Of a stretch of DNA of 64,000 nt, positions 21,910 to 31,859 are shown piece by piece. The DNA is taken from assembly GCA_016618085.1 (NCBI GenBank), contig JABLTG010000042.1, forward strand, positions 1 to 64,000, in the 5' to 3' direction. This DNA is from Neovahlkampfia damariscottae. Its lineage: Eukaryota; Heterolobosea; Selenaionea; Neovahlkampfiida; Neovahlkampfiidae. The number at the start of each line of letters is the position of its first letter. The first letter of the stretch is position 1. The position numbers were made by a program, and so were the translations under genes. The notes below the pieces were generated by a model, which was not told the DNA's origin, did no database searches, and was given only the letters and a program-made list of their open reading frames with translations.

Positions 21910-22318
21910 ATTTTATCTCCTTTTTTTTTTAAAATTTCCATTTTTTGTTCAGGTGTCAATTTTATTGTTTCTTTTTCTTCTAATTTTTCAATAGCAATTC
22001 GATTTTCATTTTCTTTTTTTGTTTCTTTTAAATAATTTAATCCATCTGTTAAATATATCACTATTAAATATAAATAAAATACCATATGCACGTTTATATT
22101 GATTTTTATTTTCTTTTTGTTTTCTAAAAAATTCTCTTGATAAACATTTCTCCAATGCTCTAAAAGTTAAAAAATATTAGTTTTTCTTTCCTTTCATAGT
22201 TCAGACATCCACCAATGATCCTTTTAAATGGATGATTTTCTCTACATATTTCTATTTCTTCCCATTTCAAACGACATTCATCACTCAAATTATTCACATC
22301 AATTTTTGGTAACGACAT
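21906..22318 (-). CDS. CMC2: CMC2-like twin CX9C protein of mitochondrial cytochrome oxidase assembly
   Basis: The first exon reads MSLPKIDVNNLSDECRLKWEEIEICRENH and ends GGCLNYER. The next exon continues ALEKCLSREFFRKQKENK. Together they form two CX9C motifs: CRLKWEEIEIC and CLNYERALEKC, as in CMC2, an intermembrane-space protein oxidised by Mia40 and needed for complex IV. The intron between the exons (22190-22160, 31 nt) starts GAAAG rather than GTAAG but ends TTTTAG and is needed for the frame; reading through it hits a stop. A second, normal GT-AG intron follows further on. The tail is longer than in human CMC2. The stop codon TAG overlaps the EF-P stop on the other strand. Confidence 0.75.
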
Positions 22319-22501
22319 TTGACCAACTACTTCAAAAAAAAAAAATTAATCCAATAAGATTTAAATTTCTAAAAATGAAGAAATATGAGAAAAATACTAT
22401 AAATGTTCAATAAAAATTTATTTCCAATTCGTTCGGGTTATTTAATTGGTCAATATTAACGAATCAAATGAAAATATTCAATTTCTTTTTGCACCCTTTG
22501 A

Positions 22502-23591
22502 ATGGATTCTTTTATTGAATTAATTGATTTATTGAAACATCAAAATCCTGAAGTGAGAGTTGGAGGATTATCAGCATTTTTACAATATGTTCAACATGCT
22601 GAATATTTAAAATATGTTGAAGAGAATCCAAAAAAGACTATTGAATCTTTAGTTAGTTTAATGAAAGATGAAAATGGAGTAAGATAGATATATTATTAAT
22701 TAATTCAAGTCCATTGTTAAATTTTCAATATTATGTTTAATTCATTTAAATACAGTAAATAGTTTAAATTTTGAAATGTATTTAATAATATTATATTTTA
22801 ACATAATGATATCTAGGTATAAAAATGGAGTTATTGAAAATATAATGAATATATTAAAAGTAGACATGTCCAAATTATATAATTCAATTGAATTACCTGA
22901 AATACTTGAATTTTGTTTAATTTTATTAAATAATTTAACTACTGATGAAAAAGTATCAAAAGATTTACTTCAAGAAAATGAAAAGAATGAAATGTTACAA
23001 GGATTTTATATTTCAAAAATATTAACATATTTTCTTGATAATAAATATAAAGAAAGAACAAAATGGGTACCAAATATATTAACCAATATAACAAGATATT
23101 CATCTGGTAGAAAATTATTAATTGATACTTCAATGATTGATTTATTAATATCTTATTTATCCAATGAAAATGAAATTATTAGATTTGGAATTACAAATAC
23201 ATTTAAAAATTTATTAATTGATGAAAAGAATCCTGAAAAATTATTAAATATTAAAATACATGATTATTATTTTTCAAGAATTTTAAAAGAAGAAAAGTTA
23301 TCCATTAGGTAATTTAATTTACTCTTTTTGATCATTTTATTTTTAGAAAATCAATTATTGAATCTATTGCAAAATTAATTGAAAATGAAAAGTGTTATGA
23401 AATTTTATCAGAAAAACAATTTGTAAGAAGAATTCAAATTATTAAAAATATATTAATAGTATGGTGTTTTAGAACTTTGTATTAAAAAAGAAACTAATGA
23501 TGAAATGAAATTATTATTAAATAGTTGTATTGAAAGATTAAAAAAAAATGCAGATGTTGGTCAATTAGTTGAATTAGAACAATATGAATAA
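22502..23591 (+). CDS. HGH1: HGH1 family (FAM203) armadillo-repeat chaperone-like protein
   Basis: Five exons with 30-40 nt introns give about 290 residues of helical repeats. The start MDSFIELIDLLKHQNPEVRVGGLSAFLQY, the middle TRYSSGRKLLIDT with GITNTFKNLLIDEK, and the end RKSIIESIAKLIENEKCYEILSEKQFYGVLEL correspond to the order of repeats in HGH1, including its typical conserved final helices. In yeast HGH1 helps fold translation elongation factor 2 together with TRiC. No gene in the window is an obvious partner. The stop lies 42 bp from the convergent RING gene. Confidence 0.75.
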
Positions 23592-23633
23592 ATTTAAACA
23601 AATAAAATGAATAAATTGAAACAAATTAAATAT

Positions 23634-24287
23634 TTAAAATTCAATTGAATCTAATGGACATTTATTTGATTTTTCTAATAACCAATAATCTATACATTCA
23701 CTATGAAATTCATGATTACATGGTAATATTCTAATCATTTCATTCCATTTAAATTCTTCTAAACATATTGAACATATTAAATCACATTCTCTCTCCATGA
23801 TTCTTCTTTCTTTAAAATTTAAAAGTTTATTTGAAGTTAATGTATTCTTTACATTATCTTCATCTAATAAAAGTAAAGTCTCATAATCATTTGAATTTAT
23901 ATCTCTTGAAAAAATATCTTTTAAAGTATCAATAGGTATTCTACATTCATTAAAATATCCATTATTCAAATCTTGATAAAATTCATTGAAACTATTTCTA
24001 ATTGTAATGTTTAATTCATCATTTTCTATTTGTTGAGTTGTATTTAATAGAATTGTATCACATCTGTTATCTTTGGTTTGAAAATGAAAAGATATTCTTT
24101 CTTCTCTTCTTTCTTTTTGTTTTAATTTGAACGAAGATATATATCTTCGAGTACTCTTTTCTTTTTTATTCTTTTTTTTTCTGTATTTTGAACTTTTGTA
24201 ATTAAAAATTTGTTCTTCCAAATATTCATAGTCCTCATCAGAATAATTAATTTCTTCTTCAAACAACAATTCTGTTTCGTTTTTCAT
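23634..24287 (-). CDS. RING-H2 finger protein, probable E3 ubiquitin ligase
   Basis: A single-exon protein of 217 residues. Acidic and basic low-complexity regions at the front ([31 protein letters not shown]) lead to a C-terminal RING-H2 finger: [25 protein letters not shown] and CPLD provide the C3H2C3 zinc ligands. There are no transmembrane segments. Such proteins recruit E2 enzymes; substrates cannot be guessed. It lies next to the transposon insertion, on its left side. Confidence 0.85.
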   Translation of the reverse strand: MKNETELLFEEEINYSDEDYEYLEEQIFNYKSSKYRKKKNKKEKSTRRYISSFKLKQKERREERISFHFQTKDNRCDTILLNTTQQIENDELNITIRNSFNEFYQDLNNGYFNECRIPIDTLKDIFSRDINSNDYETLLLLDEDNVKNTLTSNKLLNFKERRIMERECDLICSICLEEFKWNEMIRILPCNHEFHSECIDYWLLEKSNKCPLDSIEF

Positions 24288-24422
24288 TTTGAAATTGAAA
24301 AATCAAAAATAAAATCATTTTATCTTTGATTTTTCAAATCCAGGAATGAATTCGGAAAATGATTGGATTAATTAAAACTATATTTTTGAAATAAAAAAAA
24401 ACAAAATGTCTTGAATAACTTG

Positions 24423-24430
24423 TATTCATA
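24423..24430. repeat. Left target-site duplication TATTCATA
   Basis: The octamer TATTCATA lies directly before the left terminal inverted repeat and is repeated exactly at 25561-25568 directly after the right one. Confidence 0.85.
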
Positions 24431-25560
24431 CAGTGATTGGGTTTAACCATAATGTTTAAACAACTGTTTAAATAACTTTGTTTAAACATGTTGAATAAGA
24501 AGATAAAAATAGCAACCAATCACATTGATCTGAAATAAAATAATCCAATCAGAATGTGATAAAATATCATTGGCTTATTCTCCAGTTTGTATGTCAGTTT
24601 CAAAATTCAACGTTGAAAAAAAATATTTAGTTTATTCTGCATGCGTGGACACACAAAAAAATTGCAAGCTCCCAGAAGAACCAGAAACCAAGGATGACGA
24701 TACTGATTATTACTACCTTACAAATACAAAAATAAAAAACACAGAAAACTCAGCTTGGAAAATAAAAAACATCGAATTAAATGGAACTAGTTCTAGGTTA
24801 AAATTAAAAGATATCAAAATTAATACCAACAAATACTTCAGTAATTATTCTGTTTCCATTTGGCACGATGATAATATGAAACTAACTCAATCTGCAAAAG
24901 AAATAGTCAAAGGAATGGAAAATGAAGAACTTGGTGTTTTTAATCACTACACTGGAACTGACTGTCTTTATAAAGAAATAGAACGTTATGAGACTATTTT
25001 TTCTGAAGAAAACAATCAAGAATTATTAAAGTTACAAAAGCAAAAGGAAAAATATAAAAAAAATATCTGAATATGAAGGTCTCTATTCTGGTGGGTTTTT
25101 AGTGAGAAAGAATAGCCAAGCAGTTGATCAATTCAACGATGGTTGGTATAAAGAAAACATTGAATTTTCTACTCGTGATGAAATAAGTCTCCCATATGTT
25201 GTCAAAGAAAAAAAATTGTCGATTTATAAATTTAAAGGACATATTATTGAGGGAAATCCATATGTCAAATACGATGGTTCTAAAAAAGAAAAGGAAATTA
25301 TGGATGCAATAAATGAAAATGATATTAGAAAAGTATTTGGTTTATTAAATAAAGCACTTGGGAGATCGATATTGGTAAATATAAAAAAGAAGCTTGAACA
25401 ATAAACATTTTCAACAGAACCAACACTACCTTGTTCAAACACTTTCTGCATGCACGGATTTGAAAAAAATTGGTGTTGTGAACTTGACCAATGAAATAAT
25501 TGTGTTATTTAACGTTTGAACGTTGAATACGTTGTTTAAACAAGTTGAACCCAATCACTG
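24431..25560. mobile_element. 1,130-bp hAT-like DNA transposon carrying a glycosyltransferase-like gene
   Basis: The left end is CAGTGATTGGGTTTAAC and the right end is its inverted match (GTTGAACCCAATCACTG), with a single mismatch in 17 bp. Perfect 8-bp duplications flank both ends. Terminal CAGTG and 8-bp target duplications are hallmarks of hAT (and P) transposons. Inside both ends are further copies of GTTTAAAC (two on the left at about 24454 and 24480, one on the right at 25534), as expected of subterminal transposase binding sites. No transposase is present, so the element is non-autonomous. Instead it carries one gene (24591-25404) with its own CCAAT promoter. Perfect target duplications suggest a recent insertion. 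Confidence 0.8.
24591..25404 (+). pseudogene. Glycosyltransferase-like gene (TOD1/MUCI70, DUF616 family) inside the transposon
   Basis: The frame from the ATG at 24591 reads KYLVYSACVDTQ, then DYYYLTNTK, SAWKIKNIEL and YSVSIWHDDNMKL. These correspond to the IVIYTAxxGxYD, YxCFTD, GWKI and YSIYIDGNIKI blocks of DUF616 glycosyltransferase-like proteins. The next parts, GVFNHYTGTDCLYKEIERY, GGFLVRKN and STRDEISLPYV, match their HPxRDCIYEEAE, GIIIRKH and SRRDQLSFPYV. The two halves are in different frames, split at an eight-A run (25056-25063): 24591-25070 ends in a stop, and 25071-25404 continues in the next frame. This may be a real one-base loss or a sequencing slip. Base composition is less AT-rich than in neighbours. 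A CCAATCAGAATGTG box lies 40-50 bp upstream. Confidence 0.65.
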
Positions 25561-25568
25561 TATTCATA
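25561..25568. repeat. Right target-site duplication TATTCATA
   Basis: Exact copy of 24423-24430, directly after the right inverted repeat of the element. Confidence 0.85.
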
Positions 25569-25861
25569 CCATTATTTGAATTGACCAATCATTTGGCTGT
25601 ATTCAATAACTCCGTCTTCGCTCTTTGACCAATCAGAATGTGCCACATCTACAATAAATGCCAGTTATTTTGTATCGGTTTTTGTCTAAATAAACAGTTC
25701 AGGTACAACATACCAGGACTATCTTTATCACTCAAACTTACTTTTAACTTACTCAAACCTTTATTCCAAACACAAAATTCGTTGAATAAACTGGAATTGT
25801 ATAATTTTGAAATTGGAAGATAATTCATTGGTCAATCATTTTGTAAACAAAATAAACAATC
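25569..25861. promoter_or_regulatory. Intergenic region with several CCAAT boxes upstream of RidA
   Basis: No gene is supported; the small frame at 25638-25823 has no recognisable domain. There are CCAAT boxes in both orientations (GACCAATCATTTGG near 25584, GACCAATCAGAATGTG near 25627, CATTGGTCAATC near 25829). The string CCAATCAGAATGTG also occurs inside the transposon at 24544, just before its gene, so this box and its context are shared between host and element. Confidence 0.4.
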
Positions 25862-26465
25862 ATGCAACGTTACTTGCTCAAATTGAACAGTGTAAAATCA
25901 ACAACAAAGTTATTACAAACTTCAAAATTATTATATTCAACTAAAAACTCAAAAATACACTATGTCAATTCACCAAAAGCTCCAAAAGCTGTTTATATTT
26001 TATTTTCTAACTTTTGAAATAGGTTGGACCTTATTCACAAGCAGTAAAAGTAAATGATCAATTATATGTTTCAGGTTGTATAGGTTTTGTACCATCAAGT
26101 GGAGAGTTCGTTACATTTTTTATTTTTTTTTTATTTTCTTTTAATTAAGGTTGGTCGAAAAATTTGATGAACAAGTTGAGCAAGCACTTATTAATATGAA
26201 AAATGTTTTAGAAGAAGGAGGAAGTTCACTTTCAAATGTTCTTGTGACTAATATTCTTTTAACTGATATGAACGATTTTCAACAAGTTAACGAAATTTAT
26301 TCAACATGTTTTTAAAATACCAAAAATTTATTAAATTATTTCTCAATAGTTTTTGAAGGAGATTTGAAACCAGCAAGAGCATGTTATGCAGTTAAAGAAC
26401 TTCCAAAAGGTGCTAAATTTGAAATCACAGCAATTGCATTAGTTGATGGAGAAGAAGTAGAATAA
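25862..26465 (+). CDS. RidA (YjgF/UK114/Hmf1) family reactive-imine deaminase, probably mitochondrial
   Basis: Exon 1 encodes a basic, Ser/Thr-rich leader (MQRYLLKLNSVKSTTKLLQ) that fits a mitochondrial presequence, then SPKAPKAVGPYSQAVKVNDQLYVSGCIGFVP. Later exons give LVEKFDEQVEQALINMKNVLEEGGSSL, then LLTDMNDFQQVNEIYSTFF, PARACYAVKELPKGA and EITAIALVDG. These are the classic RidA blocks, including the catalytic Arg in PARA. The enzyme hydrolyses reactive enamines and imines made by PLP enzymes such as threonine dehydratase. Three introns are present; the second uses a GTTCG donor and the third GTTTT, both weaker than the usual GTAA. Confidence 0.9.
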
Positions 26466-26469
26466 ATTT

Positions 26470-26685
26470 TTAATGAAACATACCTTTCTTTATCCAAGTT
26501 GTATTTTTTAACATTTCACCTCTTGAAAATACATAATCAATTGAAAATGAATCATAATCAATAATTAAAATATCTGCATCAAATCCTTCTTTAATTTTAC
26601 CTTTATTTAAATAAAATCTTTGGATCAACTCATCGAATGTGGGTTTGATTGGATAATAAATTGTATGAACAATTCAATGTATTAT
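26470..26685 (-). pseudogene. C-terminal fragment of an isoaspartyl-dipeptidase-like amidohydrolase
   Basis: The minus strand reads TFDELIQRFYLNKGKIKEGF, then DADILIIDYDSF, VFSRGEMLKN and WIKKGMFH before a stop. The block GKGxIxEGxDADLLxxD followed by RGxxM is the end of the metal-dependent amidohydrolases, closest to isoaspartyl dipeptidase. None of the metal-binding catalytic barrel lies upstream: the frame ends within about 70 residues and the RidA and next genes fill the flanks. It is therefore a leftover of a lost gene, or at most a tiny expressed remnant. Confidence 0.6.
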
Positions 26686-26801
26686 ATAATAGGTACTCTG
26701 ATAAAGTGAGTTTCAAAGAAAATTATTCATCTTTTTTTAAAACAAAATAATTTGACCAATAAAATCAATTCCCTCTATTTTTTTTTTTTGTAACGTTCGA
26801 A

Positions 26802-27272
26802 ATGGAAAACCAAATCCTGCCAACGTCTGTATTCAATGAAAATTCTTCTATAAAGAAGAGTTTAAGTTCAAAGAATATCAAGCAAAAAGATATATCTTCC
26901 AGCACATCAACTACCACAAACACAAAATCACGTTCAGTATTTTCAGACCTTTCTCATAATCCAACACTTCAATCTTCCAAACAAAATTTAAAAAAAAAAA
27001 CAAGTAAAACCAAATTTAAGTTATATGAAGATGAGGAAGATGAAATTGAAGTGTTTCATAAACCAAATAAATCAGAAAAACAAAAAGAAACATTTGTATT
27101 TACATTCAAAGATGAAGATGGAAAATTAAAAGAATCCAATTTATCAATTGAAAATAATTTAGATGAATTAATTAAATTTCCAACAACTAAATTCCATACC
27201 AATCAAAAGAGTTTTAATAAAAGAAAGAAAAAATTAAGTTCAATTGAAAATGATTTAACGAATTTAATGTAA
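26802..27272 (+). CDS. Small hypothetical Ser/Lys-rich protein
   Basis: A single exon of 156 residues, with no recognised domain. The first half is Ser/Thr/Lys-rich (KKSLSSKNIKQKD, SSSTSTTTNTKSR), with RSVFSDLSHNP, a motif slightly reminiscent of the short degrons and binding peptides in cell-cycle proteins such as securin. The second half has KETFVFTFKDEDGKLKESNL and ends basic. It looks disordered and nuclear, but no function can be assigned. The gene is supported by a CCAAT box (GACCAATAAAATC), an ATG in good position and its 24-bp convergent spacing to CFD1. Confidence 0.55.
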   Translation: MENQILPTSVFNENSSIKKSLSSKNIKQKDISSSTSTTTNTKSRSVFSDLSHNPTLQSSKQNLKKKTSKTKFKLYEDEEDEIEVFHKPNKSEKQKETFVFTFKDEDGKLKESNLSIENNLDELIKFPTTKFHTNQKSFNKRKKKLSSIENDLTNLM

Positions 27273-27296
27273 AAAAAAAAATAAAATTATTTTTCA

Positions 27297-28324
27297 TTTT
27301 TTTTTTCAATCTTATTTAAAATGGTTGTTGAAATTTCTTTTAAAAATTTAGAAGCAACTGAATCCGGAAAAGAAGAAACAAAATCAATTCCTGAATCTTC
27401 ACTTTCACTTAAATTCATATCAATTGGTATTGTTCCTAATAAATCAATATTATTTTCTTTTGATAATATCTTTCCACCTCCTTTTGAAAATATATAAGTA
27501 ACTTCATCACAACAAGGACATGAAAATCCTATTTTTTTTTAAAATATATAATATTAACCTGACATATTTTCAACAATTCCAATAATTGGAATATTCAATT
27601 TTTTACAAAAATTAATTTCTTTTCTAACATCACTCAAGGATACTTCTTGTGGTGTTGTAACAATAATAGCACCATCTGGATCACTTTTACTCAATATTTC
27701 AGTTAATGTTATATGTTCATCACTTGTACCAGGTGGTGTATCTTTTTATTAAAATATTTTTTGTAAACTTACCAATTAATAAAATATCAAGTTCACCCCA
27801 ATAAACATCTTGAATACCCTTTAAAAAATATTATTGTTTTACCTTCAACAAATTGTTTTATCATTGCTTTTGAATATTATTAGACATCTATTTTATAAAT
27901 ATTTACAATGTTTTTTTGGACCTCTCCAAATAACTGCATCATCAGAACTTTCTAATAAAAATCCAATTGACATAACTGATAATCTTTTTTCTTTATCAAC
28001 ATAAACTGGTACCCATCTATTATTTTTTTAGTCTCTAACGTATTGAAATACCCTTCAGAGCATTGAAATATTTCTTTGCCTTCAACACCTAATATTTTTG
28101 GTATACCTTCATTATTAATATTGAATGAATTAAATTTACTTGGTCCACAAATACTAATTTGTAAAAATAAAATATTGAAAATATTACTCAACATCTAGAA
28201 CACCAACTTTTAAACCAGAATTCAAAAATGATAATGCTAATTGTGATGATACTGTGGATTTTCCTACACCACCTTTTCCAGATAAAACTAAAATCTTGTG
28301 TTTTATATTCTTTAACTTGTCCAT
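27297..28324 (-). CDS. NUBP2: CFD1/NUBP2 cytosolic Fe-S cluster scaffold P-loop ATPase
   Basis: The start [24 protein letters not shown] holds the deviant Walker A (GKGGVGKST). It continues [83 protein letters not shown] and FSCPCC. FSCPCC is the C-terminal CxxC that bridges a 4Fe-4S cluster between partners. The lack of an N-terminal four-cysteine domain indicates CFD1/NUBP2 rather than NBP35/NUBP1. The protein loads Fe-S clusters onto cytosolic and nuclear proteins with NBP35. Seven or more short introns are present; one (28139-28107) is 33 nt, stop-free and in frame, so it looks like coding insert but interrupts CGPS-IPKILG. NFS1 in this window supplies the upstream sulfur step. Confidence 0.9.
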
Positions 28325-28500
28325 GAAAAATGGTTTTTGTTTGGAATGACAATCTTATTGGATAAACTCCGAAAATAGTTAAATTAATCACTTTTGTTTT
28401 TTTTTAAAAAAATATTAGTAAAAGTTCTTATTACCAAAATAAAAATAGGTGGAAATGTTTCCACCAATCATTACAGAATAAAAAAACCATTTAACAAAAG

Positions 28501-29323
28501 ATGAAAAAAAATCAAGTGGTTGTCTCAGTGATGGGAAGTTCTGGTGTTGGAAAATCAGCCCTTTCTACAAGATTTTTATCAGATGAATTTACAGTGGATC
28601 ATGATCCTACAGGTGAATTAGTTTCATCTATTTTCTAAAATTATTAGTTAGTGGTAAACTTTATTTTTGTAATCATATACAGATTATTATCAAAGTAAAA
28701 TAGATATTGATTCAAAGTCTATTGGAATACAAATTATTGATACTGCTGGTATTTTATTTATTTTATGATTAAAAAAATAAGGACAGGATGATTTTAAATC
28801 ACTTTGGAATCAATGGATGCAAGAAAGTGATGGATTTGTACTTTGTTATGATATTACAGACAAAGATAGTTTGAATTATTTAACAGATATTTGTCAAACA
28901 ATATGGAGAAATAAAGAATATGAATTGAATCAAGAATCAATGAATCCACGTTTTCCAATTGTTATTGTTGGATGTAAATGTGATTTAGAAGAAAAACGAG
29001 AACTGACAAAAAATGAAGGAAAAAAAGTTGTTGAAAGTTTAATTTTTATGAATACACCTGAAACAGAAGTGATACCATATTTTCTTGAATCAAGTTCAAA
29101 AGAAAATATTAATGTTAAAGAGAGTTTTGAATCGGTTGTGAGAATGGTATTACAAAAAAGAGAGAGTGAAAAGTTAAAATTTGAAAAAAAGAAAAAATCT
29201 GGAGGAGGAGGAAGTGGTCTTGGTAAAAAATTCACACTATTTAGTTCTTTTTCTGAATCAGATAATGATATTAATGAACTAAGATCTGTTAAAAAGATAT
29301 TAGAAGAAGAAAATAAAAAATAA
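28501..29323 (+). CDS. Ras-like small GTPase with altered guanine-specificity motif
   Basis: Three exons give about 230 residues. The P-loop is GSSGVGKSA, the switch I region FTVDHDPTDYYQ, switch II DTAGQDDF, then WMQESDGFVLCYDITDKDS. The G4 motif is GCKCD in place of the normal NKxD, and the G5 part is LESSSKENINV. A basic and Gly/Ser-rich tail (KKKKSGGGGSGLGKKFT) has no CAAX lipidation signal. It belongs to the Ras/Rap branch by its general plan, but the missing Asn of NKxD may change nucleotide binding. Two introns lie after the P-loop and switch I exons and in DTAG. The stop is 3 bp from the LIM gene stop on the opposite strand. Confidence 0.8.
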
Positions 29324-29326
29324 AAT

Positions 29327-29867
29327 TTATGTTTTAAATTCATCAATCAAATCCCTTAATTTTTGATGTTCTGTTTCAAAAGATACAAAATCTTTTTTCT
29401 TTTGCTCAAATTCATCTTCAGTTAAAATACCAGAGTTTTTTAATTTTTCTAATCTAGCAAATTCTTCAATTGTACTTGAAATAAATTCTGAAGGTTGTAC
29501 ATTTGGTAAAGGTGGATCAGATAATTTTCTTACAGCTAATACTTCTGATTTTTTAAATTTTGAGTTTTGATTTGAAACAATATGGTAACTTTGTATTTAA
29601 ATATGAATATTTTATGTTTACTGAGTTTCTTAAATTATTTGTCAAGTTAAAAAAAAAAAATGAATTACTACAATAATATATTCCATCAAAGGCAGAATAA
29701 TTCTTTAAAGTTAATTTTACTTTACAAGAGTTATATTGACATTTAAAACACATTGAATGAACTACCTCAGTGACACCAGATATAGATTCTTGTGGATATG
29801 CACGTTTTCCACAAACTACACATTTTGGAGCAGGAGAACCAAAAGTGAATCTTTTATTGTCTGTCAT
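29327..29867 (-). CDS. LIM-domain protein with C-terminal SHOCT-like helix pair
   Basis: Exon 1 (MTDNKRFTFGSPAPK) holds one LIM zinc-finger: CVVC, then VVHSMCFKCQYNSC and AFDGIYYC, which matches CxxC...HxxCxxC...C although the second half has a two-residue insertion. A long intron follows and exon 2 gives LEKLKNSGILTEDEFEQKKK, the usual SHOCT motif (short C-terminal pair of helices). The exact 3' splice site is uncertain: joining at about 29555 preserves the frame but omits the last LIM zinc ligand. LIM proteins in amoebae often bind actin. The start is at 29867; upstream lies a CCAATGA box. Confidence 0.65.
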
Positions 29868-29910
29868 AATTTTCAACCAATGAAACAAAAGGAATAAAAT
29901 TTAAAATTAT

Positions 29911-31776
29911 TTATTCATTTTCTAATTCTTGTTTTCTTTTTTCTTCTTCTTCTTTTACCATTTCTTTTTCAATCTCCTTTCCAGATTTTTTTTCATCTTT
30001 TTTTTCATTATCTGAATCTTTTTTCTTTTTATCATTATCTGAATCATCATCATCTGAATCATCATCATCTGAATCATCATCATCTGAATCATCATCTTCT
30101 TCTTTTACTTTTCTACAACAATAGATTTTTGGTATTAATTGCCATTTTGTCATACCAACAAACATTACAAAAACAAAAATGGCTTCACTGATATACAATA
30201 ATGTTGGTGTTAATAAAAATGCTTGCCAAGAAATAACACCTGGAAAAACATTATTAATTCCATAAAAAATGAATGAAAAATCAGTGACAACAAAACATAA
30301 AATTAATACAAATGTAAGTTTCGTAAATTTCAATTTTGTAAAATGTAATACTCTCAGTTTTGGATCTTCTGGAATTGCAACTGCTAAAATACGAAACATA
30401 ACAATTGTAAGTACTGATAAAAGAACACTAAAAATAGCAAATACTAAAAATAAGAATCAAATAAAAATATTCATACCTACAACAAGAAATACAAACCACA
30501 TTCCAGTTAAAATTAAAATTGGAAGATTATTATAATTTGTTCTACCTTGTGCAATAATTAAAGCACCACCTAATAAACAATATCCTAAAAATAAAACACT
30601 TGAAACTATAATCAAAATACTATTTAAAAGATCAATGGTTTAGAAAAAATATATTTTCGTTTTTACGTATTTCTAATGGATAATTTTGTTTTACTAAAAT
30701 TTTTTGATTGTTCAGCTGCATGTGACCATAAAGTAATAATTTGAATAAAAGTTAAACAAATAAATAAAAATGAAAATACAACACCAAAAAAATAAAAATA
30801 ATTATTTGTCCAAATATCAATAAATGCCCAAATTGTTGGTATAAAAGTAGCTAATATTAATAATAATATAGATTGATGTCTAATACTTAAAATAAATCTC
30901 CATTGTGCAAATAATTTCTTCATTTCAAATTTACCACGTATTCTTTTTTTTAAATCTGGTATAAAATTTAATGCTTCTGGAATTGCCATTAAAAAGAATA
31001 CTAAAATAAATTCAATTCCAAAAACAACAACAATTGATGAAGGTACAAAATAAATATAATATGGTATAAGTACTTGATGTGTAATATCATTTTGAAATAA
31101 AATTAAGTTTTGATCAAATACATAACATCCTGCAACAAATGGAAGTGGTATACACATTGATGATGATGGTCCAGCTGTAACTTGTCCACATGATTTAGTA
31201 CTGCACCATTGTCCTAAACTAGTTTTAGTTGACCAGTCACATGAGTTTGCTTGTACTTTGTTGATAAAACTTGTTAAATTTCGAGTGATATCACAAAGAT
31301 GACAAATCTAAAACTTTAATAAAATTAATAATATCAATTACTGCAAATGCTGAGTTGGCTTGTTGAAAGTATTTTGTCCAATTTCCGTTTCGAGATTTTG
31401 TATCTCTAATTTTTTGAACCATATATGGAGCAACATTGGATGGTTGACAAAAATATTTTTCACAAAATGTGCCATCATTCCATTCAGTAGCATTTCTTTC
31501 CATGATTAAAGGAAGCGCATAGGAACATAATTCATCTGTTTGATCTGACGTAACATCAAAAACAGGACCATAAAACATTTGATTTAATGCACCTGCCCAA
31601 ACTGAGGTCCAAGCAACATAAATTTCAGCACTTCTTGGTGAATGAATTTTAGCTACTCTTCCTGTGCTTGCATAATATGGACCTTTTTCAATAAAATTTG
31701 GTACCTTTGCAAATTTAGCGGCATTTGAAATATAAAAAAAAACAAAAACCAAGCAAATGAACAAAACTCTTTTCAT
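29911..31776 (-). CDS. Seven-helix membrane protein with large secreted N-terminal domain, receptor-like
   Basis: The protein begins with a signal peptide (MKRVLFICLVFVFFYISNA) and a roughly 220-residue extracellular domain with N-glycosylation sites and several Cys residues (CEKYFC, CHLCDIT, CSTKSCGQ). About seven hydrophobic helices follow, from IPYYIYFVPSSIVVVFGIEF to SEAIFVFVMFVGMTKW. The tail is cytoplasmic and consists of acidic/Lys repeats (a DDDDSDD array at 30115-30035). This plan fits a seven-transmembrane receptor, but no family motif is clear to me. Introns: a 33-nt one after ANSAFA, others between helix-coding exons. Confidence 0.65.
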
Positions 31777-31859
31777 TGTTTGACGTTGACAATTGATGTT
31801 GACCAATCAAATTTTAAAAAACTAAACGAATCAAAATTTTGATATAGAGATAAATAGAT

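Noticed and set aside
25638-25823. Small plus-strand frame after the transposon
   Set aside because: No similarity, no splice pattern and CCAAT boxes scattered through it; it is best seen as promoter DNA.
28107-28139. An 11-residue insertion in CFD1
   Set aside because: The segment has GT and AG ends, typical intron size, and its removal restores the conserved CGPSIPKILG motif.
30035-30115. DDDDSDD repeats as a tandem repeat locus or CRISPR-like array
   Set aside because: It is an in-frame acidic repeat in the tail of the seven-helix protein; no spacers exist.
31291-31330. A 7-nt intron in the seven-helix protein
   Set aside because: The real donor is GTAATT upstream, giving a normal 33-nt intron.
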